A stretch of DNA of 64,000 bases, from contig JACHMT010000002.1 of the NCBI GenBank assembly GCA_014208095.1, positions 1,364,001-1,428,000 of the forward strand, given 5' to 3'. Shown piece by piece: positions 17,006 to 24,925 of this stretch. The position numbers and the translations under genes were made by a program. The stretch's first letter is position 1; every line of letters begins with the position of its first letter. The notes below the pieces were generated by a model. It saw only the letters and a program-made list of their open reading frames with translations. It was not told the DNA's origin and did not search any database. This DNA comes from Actinospineispora eucalypti (GTDB lineage: Bacteria > Actinomycetota > Actinomycetes > Mycobacteriales > Pseudonocardiaceae).

Positions 17006-18063
17006 GACCCGCTCCCGCTCACCGGCGGGGTGGACGTGACGACCTGGTCGAAGCGCAGGTCGAAGCCGCTCGCCGCGCTCACCTTCCGGGGCAGCTGCCC
17101 GGCCCGGTCGATCACGTCGATCGTGCTCTGCTGGCGCCCGACCAGCGCGGCGTCGAGCCGGGGATAGCCGAACCGGCCCAGGGAGTCCACGATCCGCTGC
17201 CCGTCGGCGGCGGGGATGCCCTGGTTGCGCACGTAGTAGCCCTGTACCCAGTCGGCCGGGTGCTCGTCGACCCAGCGCAGCGCGCGCAGGTAGTGCCCGA
17301 CGTAGGCCCGCAGCGCGGCGGCCTTGGCCGGATCGGCCAGCGCGGCCCGGCGGGCGTACAGGTAGTTCAGCCCGGTGGAGATGTCCGCGGTCTCCGCCGG
17401 GTCGATCACCCCGCCACCCCGGGGCGCGGCCTCGGCCAGGAAGCGGGTCAGCCGGGGTTCGTTGAGCGGGGCCACGTCGACCTGGCCGAGGCGTACCGCG
17501 TCGTTGAACTCGGCCAGCTGCAACCGCACCAGTTGCACGTCGGCGGTGCGGAGGCCGGCCTTCTCCAGCGCGCGCAGCACCATGACCTGTTGCGCGGTGC
17601 CTTCCGCGTAGGCGATCTTCGCGCCGCGCAGGTCGGTCAGGTGCCGGATGCGGCTGCCCGGCGTCACCGCGAGCTGGGTGCTCTGCGGCGCGGTCTGCCG
17701 GGCGAAGATGATCGGTACGTCCTCGCCGGCGGCCAGCGCCTGGATCGGCGGGGTGTCCCCGACCCACGCCACGTCGGCCGCGCCGGCCCGGAACGCTTCC
17801 AGGATCGCCGGGCCGCCGGTGAAGTTGGCGAACTCGGCGGTGAACGGCAACCGCTGAAGCTCCCCCGACTCCCGCAACGCGACCTGCTGGTACTCGGCCT
17901 GGTCGGCGATCACCAGCTTGGTGGCGGGCGGGATCTGGGTGGGCAGCGGGGCATCGGCGGCCAGGCCGCCGGCGGTACCGCCGGAGCCGCCGCACGCGGT
18001 GAGCAGGGTGGCGAGAGCGAGGGCCAGCACCAGGGCGCGCGGCCGGTGGGCGTAAAGGTTCAT
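17002..18063 (-). CDS. ssuA: Sulfonate/taurine ABC substrate-binding lipoprotein
   Basis: 353 residues with a lipoprotein signal: a basic start, a hydrophobic stretch LVLALALATLL and the lipobox LTAC with Cys24. The mature part has the SsuA/TauA (NMT1-like) fold: LVIADQAEYQQVALRESGEL, GGPAILEAFRAGAADVAWVGDTPPIQALAAGEDVPII, LRGAKIAYAEGTAQQ. It binds an organosulfonate outside the membrane for the SsuBC-like importer. Nine bases separate it from tauD upstream. Confidence 0.9.
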   Translation of the reverse strand: MNLYAHRPRALVLALALATLLTACGGSGGTAGGLAADAPLPTQIPPATKLVIADQAEYQQVALRESGELQRLPFTAEFANFTGGPAILEAFRAGAADVAWVGDTPPIQALAAGEDVPIIFARQTAPQSTQLAVTPGSRIRHLTDLRGAKIAYAEGTAQQVMVLRALEKAGLRTADVQLVRLQLAEFNDAVRLGQVDVAPLNEPRLTRFLAEAAPRGGGVIDPAETADISTGLNYLYARRAALADPAKAAALRAYVGHYLRALRWVDEHPADWVQGYYVRNQGIPAADGQRIVDSLGRFGYPRLDAALVGRQQSTIDVIDRAGQLPRKVSAASGFDLRFDQVVTSTPPVSGSGS

Positions 18064-18072
18064 CGTCCTGGC

Positions 18073-19035
18073 TCAGTCGGCGACGACGGTGTGGTCGGCG
18101 GTGAACTCCCGGCCGGCGATCAGCTCCGACTCCCGGCCGTCCGGGCCGACCGGCCGCTCCCCGATCAGCGTCACCCGGTGCAGGGTCCGCTCCACGTCCA
18201 GGTGGTCCAGGTCGGTCGGCGCCAGATGCGCGGTGGCCCGGTTGTCCCAGAACGCCACGCTGCCCGGCAGCCAGCGGAACCGCACGGTGTACTCGGGCCG
18301 GGTCAGCTCGGCGTAGAGCAGGTCCAGCAGCGCCCGGTTCTCCCTCGGCGAGAGGTCCAGGATGTGGCTGGTGAAGCCGGGGTTCACGAACAGCGCCCGC
18401 TCACCGGTCACCGGGTGCACCCGCACCACCGGATGCACGGCGACCAGCAGGTTGTCGTTCACCCGCCGGCTGTAGCGGTCGGTGGTGAGCTGCTGCTCGC
18501 TGCCGCCGTAGCGGTGCTCGGCGCGCAGCGTGTCCAGGAACCCGCGCAGCGGCGCGGACAGGCCCTCGTAGGCCGCGACCAGGTTGGTCCAGGTGGTGTC
18601 GCCACCGAACTCGGGGACCGTCTCGGCGCGCAGGATCGACGCGGCCGGTGGGTTCACCGCCGCCGTGACGTCGGTGTGCCAGCCGGCGAAGTAGCTGTAC
18701 CGGCGGCGCGTCCGCACCGGATTGTCCTTGCCGTAACGCTGGTCGTAGCGGCGCGGGTCCACCGTGAAGATCTCCGGGTAGCCCTCCGGCGGCGCCTCGT
18801 CGTGCGGGTGCGCATAGGTCAGGTCGCCGAACTGGCGGGCAAACCGGATCTGCGCGGCGTGGTCCAGGTGCTGGTCCCGGAAGAAGATCACCTTGTACCG
18901 GTGCAGCGCGGCGGCGAGGCGACCCACGGTGTTCTCGTCCAGTGGTCGGGAGAGGTCGACGCCGTCGATCTCGGCGCCGATGTGGCCGGCCACCGGCCGT
19001 ACGGACAGCTCGGTGTGTTCCGGTGCGATCGTCAC
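18073..19035 (-). CDS. tauD: TauD/TfdA-family Fe(II)/2-oxoglutarate dioxygenase
   Basis: 320 residues from a GTG with AAGGAC upstream. Iron ligands are visible: WHTDVT (HxD) in the middle and FWDNRATAHLA (distal His) near the C-terminus, with an Arg-containing segment after it for 2-oxoglutarate. The N-terminus IGAEIDGVDLSRPLDENTVGRLAAALHRYKVIFFRDQ is typical of TauD/AtsK. It would oxygenate a sulfonate or sulfate ester and release sulfite or sulfate plus an aldehyde. First structural gene of the sulfur-scavenging operon, behind a Cys-containing leader peptide that suggests attenuation by sulfur status. Confidence 0.9.
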   Translation of the reverse strand: MTIAPEHTELSVRPVAGHIGAEIDGVDLSRPLDENTVGRLAAALHRYKVIFFRDQHLDHAAQIRFARQFGDLTYAHPHDEAPPEGYPEIFTVDPRRYDQRYGKDNPVRTRRRYSYFAGWHTDVTAAVNPPAASILRAETVPEFGGDTTWTNLVAAYEGLSAPLRGFLDTLRAEHRYGGSEQQLTTDRYSRRVNDNLLVAVHPVVRVHPVTGERALFVNPGFTSHILDLSPRENRALLDLLYAELTRPEYTVRFRWLPGSVAFWDNRATAHLAPTDLDHLDVERTLHRVTLIGERPVGPDGRESELIAGREFTADHTVVAD

Positions 19036-19064
19036 TATGAGTCCTTCGGTCGGCCGGGGCCGGC

Positions 19065-19112
19065 GGACAGCCCGCTTCGGGGCACGGCGGTGCCCCGGGG
19101 GTTCAGCTGTCC
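19065..19112 (-). promoter_or_regulatory. Nested hairpin between leader peptide and tauD
   Basis: An outer 7-bp stem (GGACAGC/GCTGTCC) encloses an inner 8-bp stem (CGGGGCAC/GTGCCCCG, 4-nt loop). It sits between the leader stop codon and the tauD ribosome-binding site, where an attenuator or RBS-masking structure would act. Role inferred from position. Confidence 0.5.
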
Positions 19113-19161
19113 GGCGCCGCCCGGCGAGTTCGGGTGGATGAGGAGAAAGCTGGGTGCGCGG

Positions 19162-19281
19162 TCAGGCCCAACAGAGCGCGGTGGCCGTGCGGCAGAAATC
19201 CACATGCCGCCGGCTGCGCAACAGCGTGACGGGCAGCGGGGCCACCAGCGGCCCTCGGCGCGACCGTCCGCCATCACTCAT
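19162..19281 (-). CDS. Cysteine-containing leader peptide of the sulfonate operon
   Basis: A 39-codon frame, ATG 19281 to TGA 19162, ending RRHVDFCRTATALCWA-stop. The (L/R)HVDFCR...ALC ending is the hallmark of short leader peptides found upstream of many actinobacterial sulfur-assimilation operons, where translation through Cys codons near the stop is thought to couple expression to cysteine supply. It lies 126 bp upstream of tauD with a nested hairpin between. The recognisable part is only the last 16 residues, so an internal start is possible. Confidence 0.85.
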   Translation of the reverse strand: MSDGGRSRRGPLVAPLPVTLLRSRRHVDFCRTATALCWA

Positions 19282-19371
19282 GCGGGTGACGCTAACACGC
19301 GGCTTCGCGAAAAGTCCATCAAAGTAGTCAAGTTTACCGGAGCCGGCGGATCCACACTTCGGATCACGTGC

Positions 19372-21315
19372 CTAGAACGGTGGTGGGTCGGGTTCTGGGT
19401 CGGTGATGGGTTCTCCTCTGGTGTGGTAGCGGCGGCCGAGTGGGCTGGTCCAGATGAACCTCCCGGGTTGGGGTTGGGTGACGGTCCAGCCTCCTTCGTG
19501 TTTGAGCCGGTGGTCGTGTTTGCAGCCGGGTCCGAGGTTGGTGTGGGTGGTGGGGCCGCCGTGTTGGTGGTCGTGGGTGTGGTCCTGTTCGGACTGGGTG
19601 GCGGGGCGCCGGCAGCCCGGGGCGGTGCAGGTGCGGTCGCGGATCTGCACGTACCGGCGTAGTGCGTGGCCGGGCAACCGCCGCCCCGCCTGGCCCTCTG
19701 AATCCGCGTCGGGCGTGGTGTGGGTGTGTTGGTATTGGGTGGCGATGTCGCTGATCACCCCGGCCCACGTTGGTGGAGGGTCTGTGGCCAGTCGGGCCAG
19801 GACGGTGGCCGGGATGGCCAGCTCGACGATCCCGCCCCCGGCCTCGTACGGAGGCGGGCCGGTGGCGGGTCTTCGCCGGGTGATGCCCTCGGCGAGCAGG
19901 TAGCCCTCCTGGTCGGTGACCGCCCACCGCCACTGCCCGTGGTGTTGGCGGGCCGCTGCCCGCCGGGCGGTGTGGGCGAGGATGGGTCCCCAGCCGGGTA
20001 GTTCACCGGGTAGCTGGTTGACCCCGGCGAGGCTGTCGAGTCGAGCCCGGACCTCGATACCGGTCACTCGCCCAAGCGGTTCGCGCTCGCTGCCCGCCGG
20101 TCCAGGCATGGGAGCCGGCTGGTGGTTGTGCGGGCTGCCCTGGACTGGTTCAGCGTGGTCTGATCCGGCACTGACCGGCTCGGCACTGACCGGCTCGGCA
20201 CTGTCCGGCTCGGCACTGTCCGGCTCGGCACTGTCCGGCTCGGCACTGTCCGGCTCGGCACTGTCCGGCTCGGCTGTGCCCGACTCGGCTGTGTCCGACT
20301 CGGGGAACGCTGAGCTTTCCGCCGCCACAGCTTCGCCCCTTCGGACTGCGACCGTTGATGCTTCGTCGGGCGAGGCTTCGGCCGGCGACGCTTCGCCCGG
20401 TGAGACTTCGTCCCGGGAGACTTCGGTCGGTGAGACTTCGGTCGACGCGGCTTGGGCCGCCGCGGCATCGCTCGGGGTGGCCTCAGCGGTTGGGGTTTGG
20501 GTCCGCGCGGCCTCGGCCAGCAGAGCGGCGATCATTTCCGCCCGGGTCAGGTGATGGAAACGGCCATCCAGCAGGCGCAGGTAGATGTCCGCGCGCAGCT
20601 GGTCGACCCGACCCGGATGCCCAGCCCGTTTCGCCGCCCGGGCCAACCCGGCGATCCGATCGGTCGCCGCGGCCGCCTCATCCGGCGGCAAACCCGACGC
20701 GCTGATCACCGCCGTGCCGTCCGGGTTCAGATAACCCACCACCGCCCGCTCCGCCAACGCCCGCTCATAAGCATCCTGGGCATGATCCGGATCCGCGGTG
20801 ATGATCAACTTCAGGATCCGGGCACGCAGCTGCCCCGTGGTCAACCCCGGCGCCGCCACCAACACCGCGTCCAACACCGTGGCGACCAACTCAGCCGGCA
20901 GGCCAGCCAGGTGCTGGACGAACACCAACGCCCGATCCCGATCGACCCGACCGACCAGCATCTCCGCATGCACCACCGGCAAACCCCGACACAGCAGGTA
21001 GGCGAACTCGGACTCACTCCACCCCTGGCGCCGCGTCATCACCAACGCCGCCCGCACCTCATCCGCCGCAAAACGATCCGGCTCAGCCAGACACGCCACC
21101 GAATCCGGCCCCGCGCACGGATCACGCTCCAGCGTCGAGGCCACCGCCCCGAGATACACCCCGTCGGTATACGCCCGCTGCCGCGCCGACGCCTGCAACA
21201 CATCGACGACCGAACCGTTCGGCACCACCGTCACATCGACCGAGGCCAACAGCGCGCCCAGCGCTGGGCCGACGGGAGTCTCCGCCAGCCGCTCACCAAG
21301 CCCGCCGCCGTCCAT
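19372..21315 (-). CDS. DUF222 / HNH endonuclease (13E12 repeat family)
   Basis: 647 residues. The N-terminal DUF222 domain (about 30-300) includes DEVRAALVMTRRQGWSESEFAYLLCRGLPVVHAEML. A low-complexity linker follows (about 300-400). The C-terminal HNH nuclease has CTAPGCRRPATQSEQDHTHDHQHGGPTTHTNLGPGCKHDHRLKH, with Cys pairs for zinc and the HDH/HNH core. These proteins are abundant and variable in actinobacteria; some resemble homing or mobile nucleases, but function is not established. The linker holds pentapeptide repeats (SAEPD). Transcribed alone; no associated integrase. Confidence 0.88.
   Translation of the reverse strand: MDGGGLGERLAETPVGPALGALLASVDVTVVPNGSVVDVLQASARQRAYTDGVYLGAVASTLERDPCAGPDSVACLAEPDRFAADEVRAALVMTRRQGWSESEFAYLLCRGLPVVHAEMLVGRVDRDRALVFVQHLAGLPAELVATVLDAVLVAAPGLTTGQLRARILKLIITADPDHAQDAYERALAERAVVGYLNPDGTAVISASGLPPDEAAAATDRIAGLARAAKRAGHPGRVDQLRADIYLRLLDGRFHHLTRAEMIAALLAEAARTQTPTAEATPSDAAAAQAASTEVSPTEVSRDEVSPGEASPAEASPDEASTVAVRRGEAVAAESSAFPESDTAESGTAEPDSAEPDSAEPDSAEPDSAEPDSAEPVSAEPVSAGSDHAEPVQGSPHNHQPAPMPGPAGSEREPLGRVTGIEVRARLDSLAGVNQLPGELPGWGPILAHTARRAAARQHHGQWRWAVTDQEGYLLAEGITRRRPATGPPPYEAGGGIVELAIPATVLARLATDPPPTWAGVISDIATQYQHTHTTPDADSEGQAGRRLPGHALRRYVQIRDRTCTAPGCRRPATQSEQDHTHDHQHGGPTTHTNLGPGCKHDHRLKHEGGWTVTQPQPGRFIWTSPLGRRYHTRGEPITDPEPDPPPF
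20168..20300 (-). repeat. 15-bp tandem repeat in the HNH gene (SAEPD units)
   Basis: About eight or nine tandem copies of a 15-bp unit (CTGTCCGGCTCGGCA on the plus strand, with CTGACC variants) encode SAEPD/SAEPV pentapeptides at about residues 338-382. Neighbouring xEVSP/xEASP units just downstream on the plus strand form a second degenerate set. Copy number is likely variable between strains. Confidence 0.9.
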
Positions 21316-21365
21316 GCATTCGATTATATGTTCGAGCACCGACACTTTCGGCGCCCCGAAGCACC

Positions 21366-22412
21366 CTAGGCCGGTTGACGTGCGCCGAGGGCGAGGTCGG
21401 CCAGCTCCCGGCCGATCGCCGGCGCCGCCGGGATCGCGCGGTCGGAGAACCCGTACCCGAAGGCGACCGGGCCGAACGAGGCGAGCACCGGCCGTCCGTC
21501 GGCGGTCTCCACCCGTGCGCGCTCCAGTTCGGTCGGCGCCGTGGCATCCAGTCCCGGGAGCCACTCGGCGACGTAGTCGAGCAGGCGCCGCCGGGCAACC
21601 GGTTGCTCGCCGGCATCCTCGAGCGCCACGACCACCTGCCCACACGGGTCGGGAACACCCGCAACGGCGGCGGCCCGCCGGTGGTCGGCGAAGATCGGCC
21701 AGTTGTTCTCCAGCGGGATACACGGGTTGATGCCGAGCGGAGTGAAACCGGCGACGCGGGAGGAGATCACCCTCGGCGACGGGACCGGCAGGTGCGGCAG
21801 CAGACCCACCGACGCGGCACCCGCCGCCACCACCAGTCGGCGGGCCCGGATCGGGCCGGCACTGGTCCGCAGCCGCACCCGGTCGTCGCCGTCCACCGCG
21901 ACGGAGCGCACCCGAACCGCTGGCTCGACCACCGCACCCCACCCCACCGCGGCGGCGCGCAGCGCTCGTGCCGCCTGTGCCGGCCGGAGCCGGCCGGCGG
22001 TCCCCGGCTGGTGCAGCACCGGTCCCCCGAAGGCCATTCCCGCCCACCGGCGCTCCGCCTCGTCCGGTCGCAGCCAGACGTGCGGGACGTTCGCCTCGGT
22101 CAGCCGGCGGGCGAGCGCCGCGGTGCGCAGCGGCGCACCGTGGTCAACGCCGTCGGTCAGGCTGAGCAGCGCCGCGCCGGTCTCCGCCTCGACCCGCCGC
22201 CACCACCGCGCCGACGCCACCACCGGCGCCGACGAGGCCAGATCCTCCGGCCGCACCGCCACCGGCGCCGCCGACTCCCCGGGGCCGGTCCCGGGCTGGG
22301 GCAGGATCAGCACCCCACGGCCCTCCCGGGCGAGATGCCAGGCCACCGCTGCCGCGACCGCGCCCTCCCCCACAACCACGACCTCGACATCCGAACGCGA
22401 CACGACCGCCAT
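21366..22412 (-). CDS. FAD-dependent amine/amino-acid oxidase (DAO family)
   Basis: 348 residues from ATG 22412. The N-terminal dinucleotide-binding strand reads VEVVVVGEGAVAAAVAWHLAREGRGVLIL, a GxGxxA variant of the usual GxGxxG. Further DAO-type features are the second FAD segment RARRLVVAAGAAS and the C-terminal GFGYGFSDRAIPAAPAIGRELADLALG. Resembles sarcosine or glycine oxidase-like enzymes; the missing third Gly and lack of a clear covalent-flavin Cys make the substrate, and full activity, uncertain. Monocistronic, with an AT-rich upstream region, divergent from the LytS-type kinase. Confidence 0.78.
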   Translation of the reverse strand: MAVVSRSDVEVVVVGEGAVAAAVAWHLAREGRGVLILPQPGTGPGESAAPVAVRPEDLASSAPVVASARWWRRVEAETGAALLSLTDGVDHGAPLRTAALARRLTEANVPHVWLRPDEAERRWAGMAFGGPVLHQPGTAGRLRPAQAARALRAAAVGWGAVVEPAVRVRSVAVDGDDRVRLRTSAGPIRARRLVVAAGAASVGLLPHLPVPSPRVISSRVAGFTPLGINPCIPLENNWPIFADHRRAAAVAGVPDPCGQVVVALEDAGEQPVARRRLLDYVAEWLPGLDATAPTELERARVETADGRPVLASFGPVAFGYGFSDRAIPAAPAIGRELADLALGARQPA

Positions 22413-22701
22413 CACGCCTTCCCTTCGGCCGGAGCGGCGGCGAGCCGCCGGGACACCCTCCAACCTAAGCGGCTCGGCCAGCTGACGTAACCCCTTAAAT
22501 TGATAGAAATAACCAGGTTTCACGTCTTCAAACAGGCATTTATCAGTCGATTAGCGGCAAGATAACCGCCGAAGACCGCGGCTTCCACGCTCGCCGGTAC
22601 CGCTCCTTCGGGACGGGTCGGCCTGAGCCCCGGGATTCGAGGGGCGAAGGGTTTATCCTCTGCTGATCGGCCGCGCGCCGTGCTGTCGCAGGGAGGCGAG
22701 G

Positions 22702-23787
22702 GTGGCTGCAGCTCCCGAGACCGGCTGGTCGCACCGACGGCGTGGCTGGTGGCGGCCCGCCGCGCGGGAAGGCGACCCGATGGCCGCCGTGGCCGAGGCC
22801 CGGCGGATCGCGGCCGCGCTGCGCGGCGGGGTGGACGGGCCGGGCGCGGTCGCCGCGGTCCGGCGGCTGCGGCGGTTGCTCGGCGCGGATGCCGTCGGTA
22901 TCAGCGGCCTGGCCGGTGAACCCGTCTGGTCGGGCCAGGCGTCGAGCCCGGCCGAGGCCGCCGACCTGGTGCGCCGGGTGCTCCGGACGGACAGCCGCGC
23001 GTCCTCGGGTGCGCTCCTGGTACTGCCGCTGCACGCCCGCGACGAGCTGGTCGGCGCGCTCGCGGTGGAGGGCGGGGTGAGCACCTCGGCGGCCAAGGAG
23101 TCGGCGGCGCTGGTGGGTGAGGCGCTGGAACGGGCGCGGCTGGAGGCGTCCGCCGAGGCCGCCGAGCAGGCCGAGCTGCGGGCGTTGCGGGCCGAGATCT
23201 CGCCGCACTTCGTGTACAACAGCCTCACCGCGATCGCCTCGTTCGTGGCCTCCGATCCGGAACGGGCCCGGGACCTGATGCTCGAGTTCGCCGCGTACAC
23301 CCGGCACAGCCTGGCCCGGCACGGCGAGTACACCACGGTCGCCGGGGAGTTCCAGGCGATCGAGGCGTACCTCGCGCTGGCCCGCGCGGTGCTGGGCGAG
23401 CGGCTGCGGGTGCAGGTGCGGATCGCACCGGAGGTGCTCCCGGTCGCGCTGCCCTATCTGGCCCTGCAGCCGCTGGTGGAGAACGCGGTGCGCCATGGCG
23501 TGGAGCTGACCGACGGAAGCGGCCTGGTGCAGGTGAGCGGCGAGGCCGACGGCGCCGAGTGCGTGATCAGCGTGGAGGACGACGGGCCGGGCATGGACCC
23601 CGACTACGCCGCCGACGTGCTGGCCGGGCGCGGGGAGCCGGACAGCCTGGGGCTGGTGAACGTGGACCGGCGGCTGCGCACCGTGTTCGGCCCGAGCTAC
23701 GGGCTGGTGGTCGAGACCGCCGTCGGGGCCGGCACCCGGGTGGTGCTCCGCGTGCCGCGCTTCCAGCCCGGGGTGGCCGCCCAGTGA
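22702..23787 (+). CDS. LytS-type sensor histidine kinase
   Basis: 361 residues from a GTG behind GGGAGG. A GAF-like region (about 40-150) precedes the His_kinase (LytS/YehU) domain with the phospho-His in EISPHFVYNSLTAIASF (His169) and the ATPase motifs LQPLVENAVRHG and VEDDGPGMDPD. No membrane segments, so it is a cytoplasmic sensor. Its TGA overlaps the regulator's GTG. Together with the two symporters downstream it resembles LytS/LytTR systems that control acetate/pyruvate-type uptake (inference). Confidence 0.9.
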   Translation: MAAAPETGWSHRRRGWWRPAAREGDPMAAVAEARRIAAALRGGVDGPGAVAAVRRLRRLLGADAVGISGLAGEPVWSGQASSPAEAADLVRRVLRTDSRASSGALLVLPLHARDELVGALAVEGGVSTSAAKESAALVGEALERARLEASAEAAEQAELRALRAEISPHFVYNSLTAIASFVASDPERARDLMLEFAAYTRHSLARHGEYTTVAGEFQAIEAYLALARAVLGERLRVQVRIAPEVLPVALPYLALQPLVENAVRHGVELTDGSGLVQVSGEADGAECVISVEDDGPGMDPDYAADVLAGRGEPDSLGLVNVDRRLRTVFGPSYGLVVETAVGAGTRVVLRVPRFQPGVAAQ

Positions 23788-24569
23788 CCGGCGGGCTGCG
23801 GGTGCTGGCCGTGGACGACGTCGCCCCGGCCCTCGACGAGCTGCGCCGGCTGCTGCTCGCCGCGCCCGAGGTCGCGCACGTCACCACCGCCGGAGACGCG
23901 ATCACCGCGCTGCGGCTGCTCCAGGCCAACCCGTTCGACGCGGTGTTCCTGGACATCTCCATGCCGGCGATGGACGGGATGGAGCTGGGCTCGCTGCTCG
24001 CCCGGATGACCGACCCGCCAGTGATCGTTTTCGTCACCGCCTTCGAGGAGCACGCGGCGTCGGCCTACGGCCTGGGCGCCGTCGACTACCTGCTCAAACC
24101 GGTCGGGCGGGAGCGGTTGCGCGCCGCGTTGGACCGGGTACGGCGGTTCCTTGCCTCGGGCGCCGGTCCCCCGCCGGAGCCCGGCGGGGTGGACGAACTG
24201 GCCGCCGTGCCGGTCGACCTGGGCGGCCGCACCCTGTTCGTGCGGCGCGACGACGTCCGGTTCGCCGAGGCCAACGGCGACTACGTGCGGCTGCACACGC
24301 CGTCGGCGGCGCACCTGGTGCGCATCCCGATCTCCCGGCTGGAGCGGCACTGGCACTCGGCCGGCTTCCTCCGGGTACACCGCAGCTACCTGCTGGCCAT
24401 CACCGCCGTGCGCGAGCTGCGCAGCGACATCGGCGGCGGGCTGCTGGCGCACACCGACCTCGGGGACGTCCCGGTGAGCCGCCGCCACGCCCGGGAGCTG
24501 CGCCAACACCTGCTGGAGGCCGCCACCCGGGGCGAGTTCGACGCGCCGAACCGAGGGGAACGCGGGTGA
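23784..24569 (+). CDS. LytTR-family response regulator
   Basis: 261 residues from GTG 23784, overlapping the kinase stop. The receiver has the acidic pair DD at 11-12, phospho-Asp57 in FDAVFLDISMP, and the switch Lys in DYLLKPV. A C-terminal LytTR DNA-binding domain follows a Pro-rich linker (LFVRRDDVRFAEANGDYVRLHT ... FLRVHRSYLLAITAVREL). LytTR proteins bind pairs of about 9-bp direct repeats; such repeats lie upstream of the second symporter pair (26598-26660). Confidence 0.92.
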   Translation: MTGGLRVLAVDDVAPALDELRRLLLAAPEVAHVTTAGDAITALRLLQANPFDAVFLDISMPAMDGMELGSLLARMTDPPVIVFVTAFEEHAASAYGLGAVDYLLKPVGRERLRAALDRVRRFLASGAGPPPEPGGVDELAAVPVDLGGRTLFVRRDDVRFAEANGDYVRLHTPSAAHLVRIPISRLERHWHSAGFLRVHRSYLLAITAVRELRSDIGGGLLAHTDLGDVPVSRRHARELRQHLLEAATRGEFDAPNRGERG

Positions 24570-24925
24570 GCCGGCTGCGCCGGGTGGCGGTCACCAGTCC
24601 CCAGACCCGGCTGGCGATGGCCCGGCACCACCCCGGTGTCCGGCGACACCTGCCCCACCTCGCCCCGTCCGACCTGGAACGGGCCCGGCGGGTGCACCGG
24701 GCCCAGCTGCGCCGCGCGCTCGTCGCGGTGGGGCTGCTCGCCACGCTGATGATCGGGCTGCCGGCGCTGCTGGCCGGGTTCCCCGAGCTGGATCGCGTGC
24801 GGTTCGCCGGGGTCCCGGTGTCCTGGCTGGCGTTGGGGGTACTGCCCTACCCGCTGCTGGTGCTGCTCGCGTGGTGGCAGCTGCGCCGGGCCGAGGACGT
24901 CGAGCGGCGGCGGGACTCGCCGTGA
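24566..24925 (+). CDS. Small membrane protein, DUF485-like symporter partner
   Basis: 119 residues with two predicted membrane helices (ALVAVGLLATLMIGLPALLAG and VSWLALGVLPYPLLVLLAWW) and basic flanks. The start GTG overlaps the regulator stop and its own stop overlaps the symporter start, so it is translationally coupled on both sides. Position and topology match the small DUF485-type subunits (YjcH/MctB) that accompany acetate/pyruvate symporters, though sequence similarity is weak. Confidence 0.75.
   Translation: MSRLRRVAVTSPQTRLAMARHHPGVRRHLPHLAPSDLERARRVHRAQLRRALVAVGLLATLMIGLPALLAGFPELDRVRFAGVPVSWLALGVLPYPLLVLLAWWQLRRAEDVERRRDSP

Noticed and set aside
19035..19277. 80-codon minus-strand frame upstream of tauD (MMADGRAEGRWWPRCPSRCCAAGG...)
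   Set aside because: It overlaps the Cys leader peptide in another frame; the leader frame has the recognised conserved ending, this one has no family match.
20064..20530. Tandem repeats as a CRISPR array or minisatellite promoter element
   Set aside because: The 15-bp units have no spacers and stay in frame with a protein-coding linker.
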